Shown: positions 14,721 to 23,471, counted from the stretch's first letter. The stretch is DNA of 64,000 nt from Phycicoccus endophyticus (GCF_011326735.1 NZ_JAANCN010000005.1:1-64000); one strand, 5' to 3'. Made by a program: numbers and translations. The notes: generated by a model not told the origin, from the sequence alone.

Positions 14721-16064
14721 ATGGTCGAGATCATCCCCGTCGAGACCCCGTCCCTCGGTGACCGCAGCTACCTCGCGCACGACGGCGAGGTCGCCCTCGT
14801 CGTCGACCCCCAGCGCGACTACGACCGGGTCACCGCGCTCGCCGCGCGCGAGGGCGTGCGGATCACGCACGTCGTCGAGACGCACATCCACAACGACTAC
14901 GTGACCGGCGGCCTCGCCCTCGCCCAGGAGGTCGGTGCCGCCTACCACGTCGGCGCCGAGGACCCGGTGGCCTACGAGCGGGTCCCCACCCGGGACGGGG
15001 ACGTCATCGAGGTCTCCCCGGCGATGACCCTGACCGCCATCGCCACCCCCGGGCACACCTTCACCCATCTCTCGTACGCGCTGTCCTCGCACGGGCAGGA
15101 CCTCGCGGTCTTCACCGGCGGGTCGCTGCTCTTCGGCTCGACCGGCCGCCCGGACCTGCTCGGGCCCGAGCACACCCACTCCCTCGTGCACGCCCAGTAC
15201 GCGTCGGCCCACCGGCTCGCCGAGCGGCTCGGGGACCACACGCAGGTCTACCCGACGCACGGCTTCGGCAGCTTCTGCTCGGCGACCCAGTCCGAGGCGA
15301 CCGCCTCCACGATCGGCCAGGAGCGGCGCAGCAACCCTGCCCTGACCCAGGACGAGGAGGAGTGGGTCGCCGACCTGCTCGCCGGCCTGGACGCCTACCC
15401 CGCCTACTACGCCCACATGGGGCCGGCCAACCTCGCCGGCCCGCACGCCCCGGACCTCGAGCCCCCGGCGCCGGCGGACGCGGCCGAGATCCGGCGTCGG
15501 GTCGAGGCCGGCGAGTGGGTCGTCGACCTGCGCAACCGCAAGACCTTCGCCGCCGGGTTCGTCCCGGGGACCTTCAACGTCGGCATCGACGGCCAGTTCT
15601 CCACCTACGTGGGCTGGCTCATGCCCTGGGGGAGCCGGATCACCCTCCTCGGGGAGACCCCGGAGCAGGTCGCCGAGGCCCAGCGCGAGCTGGCCCGGAT
15701 CGGCGTCGACGAGATCGCGGGCGGCGCCTCGGGCCACCCCCGGGAGTGGACCGACGGAGAGCTCGCCACGCTCCCCCGAGCCACCTTCGCCGACCTCGCC
15801 GACGTGCTCCACCACCGCCGGGTCACGGTGCTCGACGTCCGGCGCGAGCCGGAGTACGCCGACGGACACGTCGCCGGAGCGCTGAACATCCCCATCCACG
15901 AGGTCCTCGACCGCCTCGACGAGGTGCCCGAGGGTGAGGTGTGGGTCCACTGCGTCAGCGGCTACCGGGCCTCGGTCGTCGCGAGCATCCTCGACGCCGC
16001 CGGGCGTCGGGCGGTGGCGGTCGACGACGACTTCACCACCGCCGAGGAGGTCGGCCTGGCCTGA
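14721..16064 (+). CDS. CstB-like persulfide dioxygenase with pseudo-rhodanese and rhodanese domains (second copy)
   Basis: 447 residues, same three-domain plan as the gene at 2531 but clearly diverged. The MBL motif is ETHIHNDYVTGG (H55, H57, D59) and GHT follows at about 115. The middle rhodanese-like domain has no Cys (ITLLGETPEQ). The C-terminal rhodanese has HCVSGYRAS with C411. Conserved GSFCSATQSE corresponds to GSACGKNLST of copy 1. ATG 14721 is 11 nt after AGGAGG. The two copies may act on different persulfides or under different sulfide loads. It is not a recent duplication, as the proteins differ along their length. Confidence 0.87.
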   Translation: MVEIIPVETPSLGDRSYLAHDGEVALVVDPQRDYDRVTALAAREGVRITHVVETHIHNDYVTGGLALAQEVGAAYHVGAEDPVAYERVPTRDGDVIEVSPAMTLTAIATPGHTFTHLSYALSSHGQDLAVFTGGSLLFGSTGRPDLLGPEHTHSLVHAQYASAHRLAERLGDHTQVYPTHGFGSFCSATQSEATASTIGQERRSNPALTQDEEEWVADLLAGLDAYPAYYAHMGPANLAGPHAPDLEPPAPADAAEIRRRVEAGEWVVDLRNRKTFAAGFVPGTFNVGIDGQFSTYVGWLMPWGSRITLLGETPEQVAEAQRELARIGVDEIAGGASGHPREWTDGELATLPRATFADLADVLHHRRVTVLDVRREPEYADGHVAGALNIPIHEVLDRLDEVPEGEVWVHCVSGYRASVVASILDAAGRRAVAVDDDFTTAEEVGLA

Positions 16065-16075
16065 CGCCGGGCGGG

Positions 16076-16462
16076 CTACCGGGCCGGGGCCCCTCCGGCG
16101 CGGACGCGGGCGGCGGCCGAGACCGCGGCGGCCTCGCCGTCGCCGTCCACGCCGAGCAGCACGGCCACGCCCAGCCGCTCGAGGGTGTGCTCCATCGGCG
16201 GGCCCATGTGCGACGCCGCGACCGCCTCGACCGCGTGCTCACGCAGGAAGCGGACGATGCGCGCGTGGTGGCTGCCGTGGGTGCCGGCGTCGTGCGAGCG
16301 GTCCCAGCCGACGTCGCGCTCGTCCCAGGTGAGGACCGCGCCGTCGCGCACGCTCGCGAGGGCGACCCGCTCGGCCTTGCCCCAGCTGTGCCCCACGGTG
16401 CGTCCCGGTCCGACCGGCAGGCACACGAGGACCGCCTCCGACGCCCGCTCCGGCATGGTCAT
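16076..16462 (-). CDS. NifX/NifB-type dinitrogenase iron-molybdenum cofactor family protein
   Basis: 128 residues. The domain of the FeMo-cofactor binding family is seen in VALASVRDGAVLTWDERDVGWDRSHD ... HHARIVRFLREHAVEAVAASHMGPPMEHTLERLGV. Several His residues (SHDAGTHGSHH) could bind metal. Small stand-alone members occur outside nitrogen fixers, where they are of unknown function and probably bind metal-sulfur clusters. ATG 16462 is 7 nt after GAGGAGG. It is convergent with the second CstB-like gene (11 bp apart). A degenerate member of the operator family lies 41 bp upstream. Confidence 0.75.
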   Translation of the reverse strand: MTMPERASEAVLVCLPVGPGRTVGHSWGKAERVALASVRDGAVLTWDERDVGWDRSHDAGTHGSHHARIVRFLREHAVEAVAASHMGPPMEHTLERLGVAVLLGVDGDGEAAAVSAAARVRAGGAPAR

Positions 16463-16502
16463 GGGAGCCTCCTCACGGCTCGAGAGCCCGTTCCCGACGA
16501 GC

Positions 16503-16518
16503 CTACCGGGCAGGGTAT
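16503..16518. promoter_or_regulatory. Degenerate CstR-type operator before NifX-like gene
   Basis: CTACCGGGCAGGGTAT keeps the right arm intact. The left arm has two mismatches, at the outermost and innermost bases. It resembles the imperfect site at 9959. Functionality is uncertain. Confidence 0.35.
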
Positions 16519-16621
16519 GGGCGGCGGAGGCCGGCACGACGCGCCGGGCCGGCGTGCGCCGAAAGGCCGCGTTCTTGCTAGGTTTCCCGGAGGAAGGTCC
16601 GCAACGAAGGAGAGCACCACC

Positions 16622-16897
16622 ATGACGAAGAAGGAACTCGCCCAGGCCGTCGCCGGGAAGACCGACCTCTCGGCCAGCGCCGCGGAGGAGGTCCTGAACA
16701 CCGCGTTCGACGCCATCTCGGCCTCGCTCGCGAAGGGTGAGGACGTGAAGATCGCCGGGTTCGGCAACTTCGAGACCCGCGAGCGCGCCGCCCGCACCGG
16801 CCGCAACCCGCAGACCGGCGAGGAGATCCAGATCGCCGCGTCGACCTCGGTCGGCTTCAAGGCCGCCGCGCAGCTCAAGCGCGCCGTCAACGGCTGA
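16622..16897 (+). CDS. hup: HU-type nucleoid DNA-binding protein
   Basis: 91 residues, starting [19 protein letters not shown]. The HU/IHF core is complete, with [27 protein letters not shown] forming the DNA-clamping arm. The length is the short HU form, without the long Lys/Ala tail seen in mycobacterial HupB and without the second domain. GAAGGAG lies 9 nt before ATG. A TAGGTT hexamer at 16579-16584 may be the -10 box. A strong terminator follows at 16913. It bends and compacts DNA as a homodimer. Confidence 0.93.
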   Translation: MTKKELAQAVAGKTDLSASAAEEVLNTAFDAISASLAKGEDVKIAGFGNFETRERAARTGRNPQTGEEIQIAASTSVGFKAAAQLKRAVNG

Positions 16898-16912
16898 CCA
16901 CCCGCCACACGC

Positions 16913-16946
16913 CACGGGGCGCCGACCACCCGGTCGGCGCCCCGTG
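16913..16946 (+). terminator. Strong hairpin terminator after hup
   Basis: A 15-bp perfect stem (CACGGGGCGCCGACC and its complement) with a 4-nt loop ACCC starts 16 bp after the stop codon. There is no U-tract. Confidence 0.8.
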
Positions 16947-17025
16947 TGCGTCCGGCCCCGTCGTCGCGCACCCGCGGTTAGGTTGGACCCACGACGTCCA
17001 CCCCCACCGACGCAGGAGGATGACG

Positions 17026-17547
17026 ATGAGCCTGGACCGCCCGGTCGCCCCCGACCCCTACACCCTGCTCCCCGCGGTGCCCTCGTTCACCCTGACGAGC
17101 GACGACGTCACCGACGGCGCGCCCCTGAAGGACGACCAGGTCGCGGCCCTCGGCAACACCTCCCCGCAGCTGTCCTGGAGCGGTGCCCCCGAGGGCACCC
17201 GCAGCTACGTCGTGACGATGTTCGACCCGGACGCACCGACGCCCTCCGGGTTCTGGCACTGGGTGCTGGTCGACCTGCCGGCCGAGGTCACCTCGCTGCC
17301 GGCCGGCGCGGCCTCCACGGACCTGCCCGGCGGTGCCTTCCACGTCCGCAACGACGGCGGCGAGCGCGGCTTCACGGGCGCGGCGCCACCCGAGGGCGAC
17401 ATGCCCCACCGGTACTACCTCGCGGTGCACGCCGTCTCCGAGCCGACCCTCGGGGTCGACGCCGACGCCTCCCCCGCCGCGGTCTCCTTCTCCCTCGCCT
17501 TCTCGACGCTGGCCCGGGCCGTCATCCACGGCACCTACCAGCACTGA
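17026..17547 (+). CDS. YbhB/YbcL family PEBP-like protein (Raf kinase inhibitor-like)
   Basis: 173 residues. Phosphatidylethanolamine-binding-protein fold signatures are [44 protein letters not shown], with the anion-pocket D-P-D-A-P and H-W. Later come [21 protein letters not shown] and the closing [12 protein letters not shown]. Bacterial members are small soluble proteins of mostly unknown role. The start at 17026 has AGGAGGA 5 nt before it; an ATG at 17020 overlaps that SD. It is a single gene, followed by a CCCGGCGCCGGG palindrome. Confidence 0.88.
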   Translation: MSLDRPVAPDPYTLLPAVPSFTLTSDDVTDGAPLKDDQVAALGNTSPQLSWSGAPEGTRSYVVTMFDPDAPTPSGFWHWVLVDLPAEVTSLPAGAASTDLPGGAFHVRNDGGERGFTGAAPPEGDMPHRYYLAVHAVSEPTLGVDADASPAAVSFSLAFSTLARAVIHGTYQH

Positions 17548-17644
17548 GCCCGGCGCCGGGAGCGGCGGCTGCCACGGATTCCGTCGCCGGCAGCCGGATC
17601 TGCCGCTCTTTCGGCAGCACGCAGCGCGCCGTATGCTCGCAGCC

Positions 17645-19123
17645 ATGCACCAGTACATCGGCGGTGAGCGCCGCGCCGCCTCCACCGGGGAGAGCCTCGA
17701 GGTCCTCGACCCGAGCACCGACGAGACCCTCGAGACGGTGACGCTCGCCGGGCCCGACGACGTCGACGCGGCGGTGGCCGCAGCCCGCGACGCCTTCGAG
17801 GAGTGGTCGCGGGCCACCCCGCTCGAGCGCTCGACGGTGCTCGCGAGGGCCGCCGCCCTCCTCGATGAGCGGGCCGAGGACCTCGCCCGGCTGGAGTCGC
17901 GCCAGGCCGGCAAGCCCATCCGCCTCGCCCGGGAGTTCGACGTACCGGGCACGGTCGACAACACCGCGTTCTTCGCCGGCGCCGCCCGCCGGCTGGACGG
18001 CCTGGCCAGCGGCGAGTACTCCGGCGAGCACACCTCCTCGATCCGCCGCGAGCCCGTCGGGGTCGTCGGGTCGATCGCCCCGTGGAACTACCCGCTGCAG
18101 ATGGCGGCCTGGAAGGTGCTGCCGGCGGTCGCCGCGGGCAACACCATCGTGCTCAAGCCGGCCGAGATCACGCCCCTGAGCGCGCTGCCGTTCGCCGAGG
18201 CGTTCACCGAGGCCGGCGCGCCCCCCGGCGTCGTCAACGTCGTCACCGGCTCCGGCCCGGTCGCCGGCGAGCACCTCGTCGCCCACCGCGACGTCGCGAT
18301 GACCTCGTTCACCGGCTCGACCGCCGTGGGCCGTCGCGTCATGGCCACCGCCGCGGCGACCGGCAAGCGGGTCCATCTCGAGCTCGGCGGCAAGGCTCCC
18401 TTCGTCGTGTTCGACGACGCCGACCTCGAGGCCGCCGTCCATGGAGCCGTCGCCGCGACCCTGATCAACGCCGGCCAGGACTGCACCGCCGCGGCCCGCG
18501 CCATCGTCCACCGCTCGGTGCTCGAGGAGTTCGTCCGCGGCGTCGCCGACCTCTACGCCCAGGTGCGGATCGGCCCCACCGCGGACGAGGCGACCGACCT
18601 CGGCCCGCTGTCCTCGCGCGCGCACCAGGCCAAGGTCGCCGGGATGGTCGAGCGCGCCCGCGGCTACGCGACCGTGGTCTGCGGAGGCGCCGCCCCCACC
18701 GGCGAGCTGGCCCGGGGCAGCTACTACGCGCCGACCCTCGTCACCGACGTCCCGCTGGGCTCGGAGCTGTGGACCGACGAGGTGTTCGGCCCGGTGCTCG
18801 CCGTCGTCCCCTTCGACGAGGACGACGAGGCGATCCGGCTGGCCAACGACACCGAGTTCGGGCTGGCCGCCTCGGCCTGGACCCGCGACACCTACCGCGC
18901 CGGGCGGGCCGGCCGGGAGATCGCCGCCGGCTGCGTGTGGGTCAACGACCACATCCCGATCATCAGCGAGATGCCGCACGGCGGGTACAAGTCCTCCGGG
19001 TTCGGCAAGGACATGTCGGCCTACTCCTTCGAGGACTACACCGCCGTCAAGCACGTCATGCACGACATCACCGGCGAGGCCCACAAGGCCTGGCACCGCA
19101 CGATCTTCACCCTGCCGGGCTGA
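17645..19123 (+). CDS. Aldehyde dehydrogenase, gamma-aminobutyraldehyde dehydrogenase-like
   Basis: 492 residues. The complete NAD(P)-dependent ALDH fold has cofactor motif IAPWNYPLQMAAWK, FTGSTAVGRRV, catalytic Glu in HLELGGKAPF and catalytic Cys in NAGQDCTAAAR. The N-terminal YIGGERRAASTGES and C-terminal MPHGGYKSSGFGKDMS match the PatD/Prr group, which oxidises 4-aminobutanal to GABA. TATGCT sits 7 nt before ATG 17645, giving a leaderless-type promoter. Palindromic TGCCG-N6-CGGCA at 17601-17616 may be an operator. The aminotransferase follows after 27 bp, supporting a putrescine or diamine degradation unit. The exact aldehyde is inferred from family similarity. Confidence 0.85.
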   Translation: MHQYIGGERRAASTGESLEVLDPSTDETLETVTLAGPDDVDAAVAAARDAFEEWSRATPLERSTVLARAAALLDERAEDLARLESRQAGKPIRLAREFDVPGTVDNTAFFAGAARRLDGLASGEYSGEHTSSIRREPVGVVGSIAPWNYPLQMAAWKVLPAVAAGNTIVLKPAEITPLSALPFAEAFTEAGAPPGVVNVVTGSGPVAGEHLVAHRDVAMTSFTGSTAVGRRVMATAAATGKRVHLELGGKAPFVVFDDADLEAAVHGAVAATLINAGQDCTAAARAIVHRSVLEEFVRGVADLYAQVRIGPTADEATDLGPLSSRAHQAKVAGMVERARGYATVVCGGAAPTGELARGSYYAPTLVTDVPLGSELWTDEVFGPVLAVVPFDEDDEAIRLANDTEFGLAASAWTRDTYRAGRAGREIAAGCVWVNDHIPIISEMPHGGYKSSGFGKDMSAYSFEDYTAVKHVMHDITGEAHKAWHRTIFTLPG

Positions 19124-19150
19124 CCCCGGCCGACCTCGAAAGGGCCCCCG

Positions 19151-20527
19151 ATGACCGAGCTCGCCCCGCCCATGGTGCACCCCGACCCCGAGGCCGGGGC
19201 GCGCGTCGCCGCCGACGACCGCGCGCACGTCTTCCACTCCTGGTCCGCGCAGGCCAAGATCGCGCCGATGCCCATCGCGGCCGCCTCCGGCTCCTACTTC
19301 TGGGACTTCGAGGGCAAGCGCTACCTCGACTTCGCCAGCCAGCTGGTCAACGTCAACATCGGCTACCAGCACCCCAAGCTCGTCGCGGCCATCCAGGAGG
19401 CCGCGGCCCGCCAGTGCACCATCGCCCCGAGCTTCGCCGACGAGTCCCGCTCCGAGGCCGCCCGGATGATCGCCGAGCGGGCGCCGGAGGGCCTGGAGAA
19501 GGTCTTCTTCACCAACGGCGGCGCCGAGGCCACCGAGAACGCGATGCGGATGGCCCGGCTGCACACCGGCCGGCACAAGATCCTCACGACCTACCGCAGC
19601 TACCACGGGGCGACCGCCGGCTCCATCCTCGCGACGGGCGAGCCGCGCCGGTGGGCCTCCGAGCCCGGCGCCCCGGGGTTCGTCCACTTCTGGGGCCCCT
19701 ACCCGTTCCGCTCGGCGTTCCACTCGACCTCGGTCGAGGAGGAGTGCGAGCGCGCCCTGCAGCACCTGCGCGACACGGTCATGGTCGAGGGGCCGCAGAC
19801 CATCGCGGCCGTCATGCTCGAGACGGTCGTCGGGACCAACGGCATCCTCGTGCCGCCGGACGGCTACCTCGCCGGCGTCCGAGAGATCTGCGACGAGCAC
19901 GGCATCCTCTACATCGCCGACGAGGTGATGGCCGGCTTCGGTCGGTGCGGGGAGTGGTTCGCCGTCGACCGCTGGGGCGTCACGCCCGACCTGGTGTGCT
20001 TCGCCAAGGGGGTCAACTCCGGGTACGTACCCCTCGGCGGGGTCATCCTCTCCGAGGCCGTCGCCGCGACCTTCGCCGAGCGGCCCTACCCGGGAGGGCT
20101 CACCTACTCCGGGCATCCGCTGGCGTGCGCCTCGGCGGTCGCCTCGATGCGGATCTTCGAGGAGGAGGGCATCCTCGAGCACGTCCGCACGATGGCCGAC
20201 ACCGTCATCGGCCCCCGGCTGGCGCAGCTGGCCGCCGACCACCCCTCGGTCGGCGAGGCCCGCGGCCTCGGGATGTTCTGGGCGCTCGACCTCGTCAAGG
20301 ACACGACGACCCACGAGGCGCTCGTGCCGTACAACGCGAGCGGCGACGCCGCCGCGCCGATGGCCGAGCTCATGGCCGCGTGCAAGGCCGAGGGGCTGTG
20401 GCCGATGACCCACTTCAACCGGCTGCACGTCGTGCCGCCGTGCACGACGAGCGCCGAGGAGCTCACCGAGGGCCTGGACATCCTCGACCGGGCGCTGGCC
20501 GTGGCCGACCGGTACGTGACCGGCTGA
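19151..20527 (+). CDS. Class III PLP-dependent aminotransferase, diamine/omega-amino acid type
   Basis: 458 residues. The class III fold has FFTNGGAEATENAMRMARLHTGRHKILT, LYIADEVMAGFGRCGEWFAV and the PLP lysine in CFAKGVNSGYVPLGGVI. The N-terminal HVFHSWSAQAKIAPMPI resembles the putrescine/beta-alanine:pyruvate group. It is co-transcribed with the aminobutyraldehyde dehydrogenase 27 bp upstream. A likely scheme is diamine transamination to aminobutanal followed by oxidation to GABA; alternatively it acts on GABA. Only fold and class are secure. SD-like GAAAGGG precedes ATG. Confidence 0.87.
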   Translation: MTELAPPMVHPDPEAGARVAADDRAHVFHSWSAQAKIAPMPIAAASGSYFWDFEGKRYLDFASQLVNVNIGYQHPKLVAAIQEAAARQCTIAPSFADESRSEAARMIAERAPEGLEKVFFTNGGAEATENAMRMARLHTGRHKILTTYRSYHGATAGSILATGEPRRWASEPGAPGFVHFWGPYPFRSAFHSTSVEEECERALQHLRDTVMVEGPQTIAAVMLETVVGTNGILVPPDGYLAGVREICDEHGILYIADEVMAGFGRCGEWFAVDRWGVTPDLVCFAKGVNSGYVPLGGVILSEAVAATFAERPYPGGLTYSGHPLACASAVASMRIFEEEGILEHVRTMADTVIGPRLAQLAADHPSVGEARGLGMFWALDLVKDTTTHEALVPYNASGDAAAPMAELMAACKAEGLWPMTHFNRLHVVPPCTTSAEELTEGLDILDRALAVADRYVTG

Positions 20528-20539
20528 CGCCGGCGACCC

Positions 20540-21076
20540 TCAGGTGGACGAGGGCGCGAACCGACCCATGCCCTCGGGCAGCTGGACACCGCACTCCTGC
20601 GCGGCCGCGCGTACCTGGTCGCGCAGGGCCTCGCGCTCGTCGGCGTCGAGCGGACCCATCGGGCGGGTGATCTCGGCGTCCTCGAGGCACTGACGCTGCT
20701 CGTCGGTCAGGGCGCTCCACGCGGCACGGGCCGTGGCGAAGGGCAGCTCGACCCCGCAGGCGTCGGCGGCGTCGGTGACCTGGTCGAGCAGGGCCTCGCG
20801 CTCGTCGGCGTCGAGCGGACCCATCGGACGGGTGATCTCGGCGTCCTCGAGGCACTGGCGCTGCTCGTCGCTCAGGTCGCCCCACCACCCGTGACCGCCG
20901 TGGTGCGCGGCGCCGAACCCCCGCATCCCGTGGCCGGTGGTGGTGTCCGCGGTGAGCGCGTCGACCGCCGCGACGGCGGCCGGTGCGGCGCTCGAGGTCG
21001 TGGCGACGGCGACGCCGGCGACTGCGGCGGCCGCGCCGGCGGTGGTGGTGACGAGGACGGTGCGTAGACGAGGCAT
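20540..21076 (-). CDS. Secreted protein with two 55-residue Cys-containing repeats, unknown function
   Basis: 178 residues. A signal peptide (MPRLRTVLVTTTAGAAAAVAGVAVATTSSAAP) is followed by a His/Gly-rich stretch (HGMRGFGAAHHGGHGWWG). Two near-identical repeats then read DEQRQCLEDAEITRPMGP ... CGV(E/Q)LP, each with two Cys that could pair. The repeats are also nearly identical at DNA level, offset by 165 bp, so they arose by recent duplication. AAGGAG is 7 nt before ATG 21076. It is divergent from a two-component system, with direct-repeat motifs between them, so it is probably a target of that system. No family is recognised. The His-rich part hints at metal binding. Confidence 0.8.
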   Translation of the reverse strand: MPRLRTVLVTTTAGAAAAVAGVAVATTSSAAPAAVAAVDALTADTTTGHGMRGFGAAHHGGHGWWGDLSDEQRQCLEDAEITRPMGPLDADEREALLDQVTDAADACGVELPFATARAAWSALTDEQRQCLEDAEITRPMGPLDADEREALRDQVRAAAQECGVQLPEGMGRFAPSST

Positions 21077-21156
21077 CGGTGGCTCCTTCGGTGACGGCCT
21101 GGGTGGCTGACGAGACCCACGCTGCCGCCCGACCCTCGCGACCACCACGCCCGATC

Positions 21157-21198
21157 CTGGAGACCGGCTGGAGACCCGGGCCTGCAGGAAGTCTCCAG
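21157..21198. promoter_or_regulatory. Putative response-regulator binding box (11-bp direct repeats plus inverted copy)
   Basis: CTGGAGAC occurs at 21157-21164 and 21168-21175, exactly 11 bp apart. Its reverse complement GTCTCCAG is at 21191-21198. Direct repeats one helical turn apart are the usual site type for OmpR/PhoB-family regulators. The box lies between the secreted-protein gene and the regulator gene. Confidence 0.6.
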
Positions 21199-21243
21199 GT
21201 TCCCTCCAGCCAGGTGGCTGCCCCCCGTGGCACCGTGGAGGTC

Positions 21244-21948
21244 GTGGCGCAGACCCCCGGGACGAGCTCCCCGACCGTCCTCGTCGTCGACGACGAGGAG
21301 AACATCAGCTACCTCGTCTCCTCGGCGCTGCGGCTGGCCGGGTTGACGGTGGAGGCCGCGGCGACCGGCGGGGAGGCCCTCGAGCTGGCCGCCCGCGTCC
21401 GGCCGCAGGTCGTCGTCCTCGACGTCATGCTGCCCGACCTGGACGGCTTCGAGGTGCTGCGCCGGCTGCGCGCCGGCGGCTGCCTGGCACCGGTGCTCTT
21501 CCTCACCGCCCGTGGCGACACGGCCGACCGGGTCCGGGGGCTGACGAGCGGCGGCGACGACTACATCACCAAGCCGTTCGCGCTCGAGGAGCTCGTCGCC
21601 CGGGTCCACGTCGCCCTGCGCCGGGCGGGCACGCAGGCCGCGCCGACCGCCCGACACCAGGTGCACGACCTCGTCCTCGACGAGGACCAGCACCGGGTCT
21701 GGCGCGGCGAGACCGAGGTGCACCTCACGGCGACCGAGTTCAGCCTGCTGCGCATCCTGCTGACCAACGCCGGCCGGGTCGTCACCCGGGCACAGATCCT
21801 CGACCACGTCTGGCAGTACGACTTCGCCGGCGAGACGGCGATCATCGAGTCCTTCGTCTCGACGCTGCGCAAGAAGGTCGACGGCGTCGAGCCCAAGCTC
21901 ATCCACACCGTCCGGGGCGTCGGCTACACCGTCCGGGAGCCCGGATGA
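21244..21948 (+). CDS. OmpR/PhoB-family response regulator
   Basis: 234 residues from GTG 21244; another GTG at 21235 and a longer frame exist. The receiver domain has the acidic pair VVDDEE, phospho-acceptor Asp in VVLDVMLPDLDGFEVL, Thr in FLTARGD and Lys in DDYITKPFALEEL. The C-terminal winged-helix domain has LTATEFSLLRILLTNAGRVVTRAQILDHVW and IHTVRGVGYTVR. Its stop overlaps the kinase start (ATGA). It probably regulates the divergent secreted protein and itself through the CTGGAGAC repeats (inference). The signal is unknown. Confidence 0.92.
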   Translation: MAQTPGTSSPTVLVVDDEENISYLVSSALRLAGLTVEAAATGGEALELAARVRPQVVVLDVMLPDLDGFEVLRRLRAGGCLAPVLFLTARGDTADRVRGLTSGGDDYITKPFALEELVARVHVALRRAGTQAAPTARHQVHDLVLDEDQHRVWRGETEVHLTATEFSLLRILLTNAGRVVTRAQILDHVWQYDFAGETAIIESFVSTLRKKVDGVEPKLIHTVRGVGYTVREPG

Positions 21949-23300
21949 CGCTGCGCCGGCGGCTCGTCGTCGCCGTCGCCGTCCTCGCCGTGCTCTCGGT
22001 CCTCACCGGGGTCGTGGTGGTGCTCGTCCAGCGGGCCTTCCTCGTGAGCCGCCTGGACGCCGAGCTCGAGGCGCTCGCCGGCAGCCCCCGCGCGATGATG
22101 CTCGCCTCGCAGCGCCCGGGGGGCGGCCTGGCGTCGGCCTCACTCGGCGAGGTCTACGTCGGCCGGATGTCGGCGAGCGGCCAGCTGACGACCGTCGTCG
22201 CTCCGGACTCCGACCCCGAGCTCGTCCCCGCCGTCGCGGCCGGCGAACAGATCGCCGAACCGCAGGGCCGGCCGACCACCTCCGGTCGGGCACACCGCGT
22301 CCGGGTCGTGACGACGACGCTCGGGATGGGGGGCACCCAGGCGGTGATCGCCGTCCCGACGACCTCGGCGGATGCCGCGACCCGGCGCCTGGCGGCCACC
22401 TTGAGCGTCGCCGGGCTCGGCGTGGCGGGCTTCGTCGGGCTCCTGCTGTGGTGGGTCGACCGGCTCGGGCTGCGGCCCATCGCCCAGATGACCCGCGCGG
22501 CCGACGCGATCACCGCCGGCGACCCGGGGGCGCACGTCCCTCCCGGTCCGCCCGGGACCGAGGCGGCGCGCCTCGGGGAGGCCCTCACCACGATGGTCGC
22601 CACGACGCAGGCGACCAACGAGCGGATGCGCCGCTTCGTCGCCGACGCCTCCCACGAGCTGCGGACGCCGCTGACGACGGTCGGGGGCTACGCGGCGCTG
22701 CACGCCGGGAGGTCGCCCGGACCACTCGACGAGGAGGGGCGCGCCGAGGTCGACGACGCGATGCGCCGCATCGGCCAGGAGGCGGCCCGGATGCGCCGGC
22801 TCGTCGACGGCCTGCTCGACCTCACCGGGCTCGAGTCGCCGGACGCGCTGCGCCGCGAGGCCGTCGACCTCGCCGAGGTCCTCCACGACGTCGTCTCCGA
22901 CCTGCGGGTCGTCGCGCCGGACCGGACGGTGACCCTCGAGGCACCCGAGAGCCTCCTCGTCACCGCCGACCGCGACCGGGTCACCCAGGCCCTCGTCGGC
23001 CTGACCTCGAACGCCGTCCGGCACACCCCTGGGGGGACCCCGGTGGCCCTGCGGGTGCTCGTGCGCCCGGGGTGGGTGCGGGTCGAGGTCAGCGACGCCG
23101 GTCCCGGCATCCCGCCCGAGCACCTGCCGCACGTGCTCGAGCGGTTCTACCGGGTCGACCGATCGCGCTCCTCGGGCAGCGGTGGCTCCGGCCTCGGGCT
23201 CGCCGTCGTCGACGCCGTGGCCCGGGCGCACGGCGGGCGGGTCACCGTGGACTCTCCCCCGGGGGCGGGGACGACCGTCGGCCTCGAGCTGCCGCGCTGA
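21945..23300 (+). CDS. Membrane sensor histidine kinase
   Basis: 451 residues. TM1 is at about 6-28 and an extracytoplasmic sensor of about 120 residues follows. TM2 is at about 150-172, then a HAMP linker (RPIAQMTRAADAITAGD) and the HisKA box DASHELRTPLTTVGGYAALH with phospho-acceptor His. The ATPase has N-box LTSNAVRHTPGGTP, DAGPGIPPEHLPHVLERFYRVD and GSGLGLAVVDA. The start overlaps the response regulator stop by 4 nt, so the pair is coupled. A hairpin-forming GGCGCGCC repeat follows the stop (23303-23320). The sensed signal is unknown; the divergent Cys/His-rich secreted protein suggests an envelope or metal signal. Confidence 0.92.
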   Translation: MTLRRRLVVAVAVLAVLSVLTGVVVVLVQRAFLVSRLDAELEALAGSPRAMMLASQRPGGGLASASLGEVYVGRMSASGQLTTVVAPDSDPELVPAVAAGEQIAEPQGRPTTSGRAHRVRVVTTTLGMGGTQAVIAVPTTSADAATRRLAATLSVAGLGVAGFVGLLLWWVDRLGLRPIAQMTRAADAITAGDPGAHVPPGPPGTEAARLGEALTTMVATTQATNERMRRFVADASHELRTPLTTVGGYAALHAGRSPGPLDEEGRAEVDDAMRRIGQEAARMRRLVDGLLDLTGLESPDALRREAVDLAEVLHDVVSDLRVVAPDRTVTLEAPESLLVTADRDRVTQALVGLTSNAVRHTPGGTPVALRVLVRPGWVRVEVSDAGPGIPPEHLPHVLERFYRVDRSRSSGSGGSGLGLAVVDAVARAHGGRVTVDSPPGAGTTVGLELPR

Positions 23301-23471
23301 CCGGCGCGCCGTGGCGCGCCCGCCGACGGTGGTCTCGACGGCGGTGCCGGCACCGGCAGCGGCGACCCTGTGGACGAGGCTCGGTGGATGTCACCCCGGC
23401 GACGTACGGTGGGGTGTTCACGGTCCGTCCGGGCAGGGGGCGGACCGTCCGCGCACGGGAGGAGGGCGCCT

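Noticed and set aside
17522-20428. Very long open frames antisense to genes, such as 968 codons here, 1042 codons at 59957-63085 and 508 codons at 2369-3895 (all minus strand)
   Set aside because: They lie opposite genes with clear catalytic motifs and have low-complexity Arg/Gly/Val/Asp-rich composition. This is the usual shadow effect of very high GC at third codon positions.
17645-20527. Succinate-semialdehyde dehydrogenase and GABA transaminase pair
   Set aside because: The dehydrogenase reads closer to the gamma-aminobutyraldehyde group. A GABA role for the aminotransferase is kept only as an alternative.
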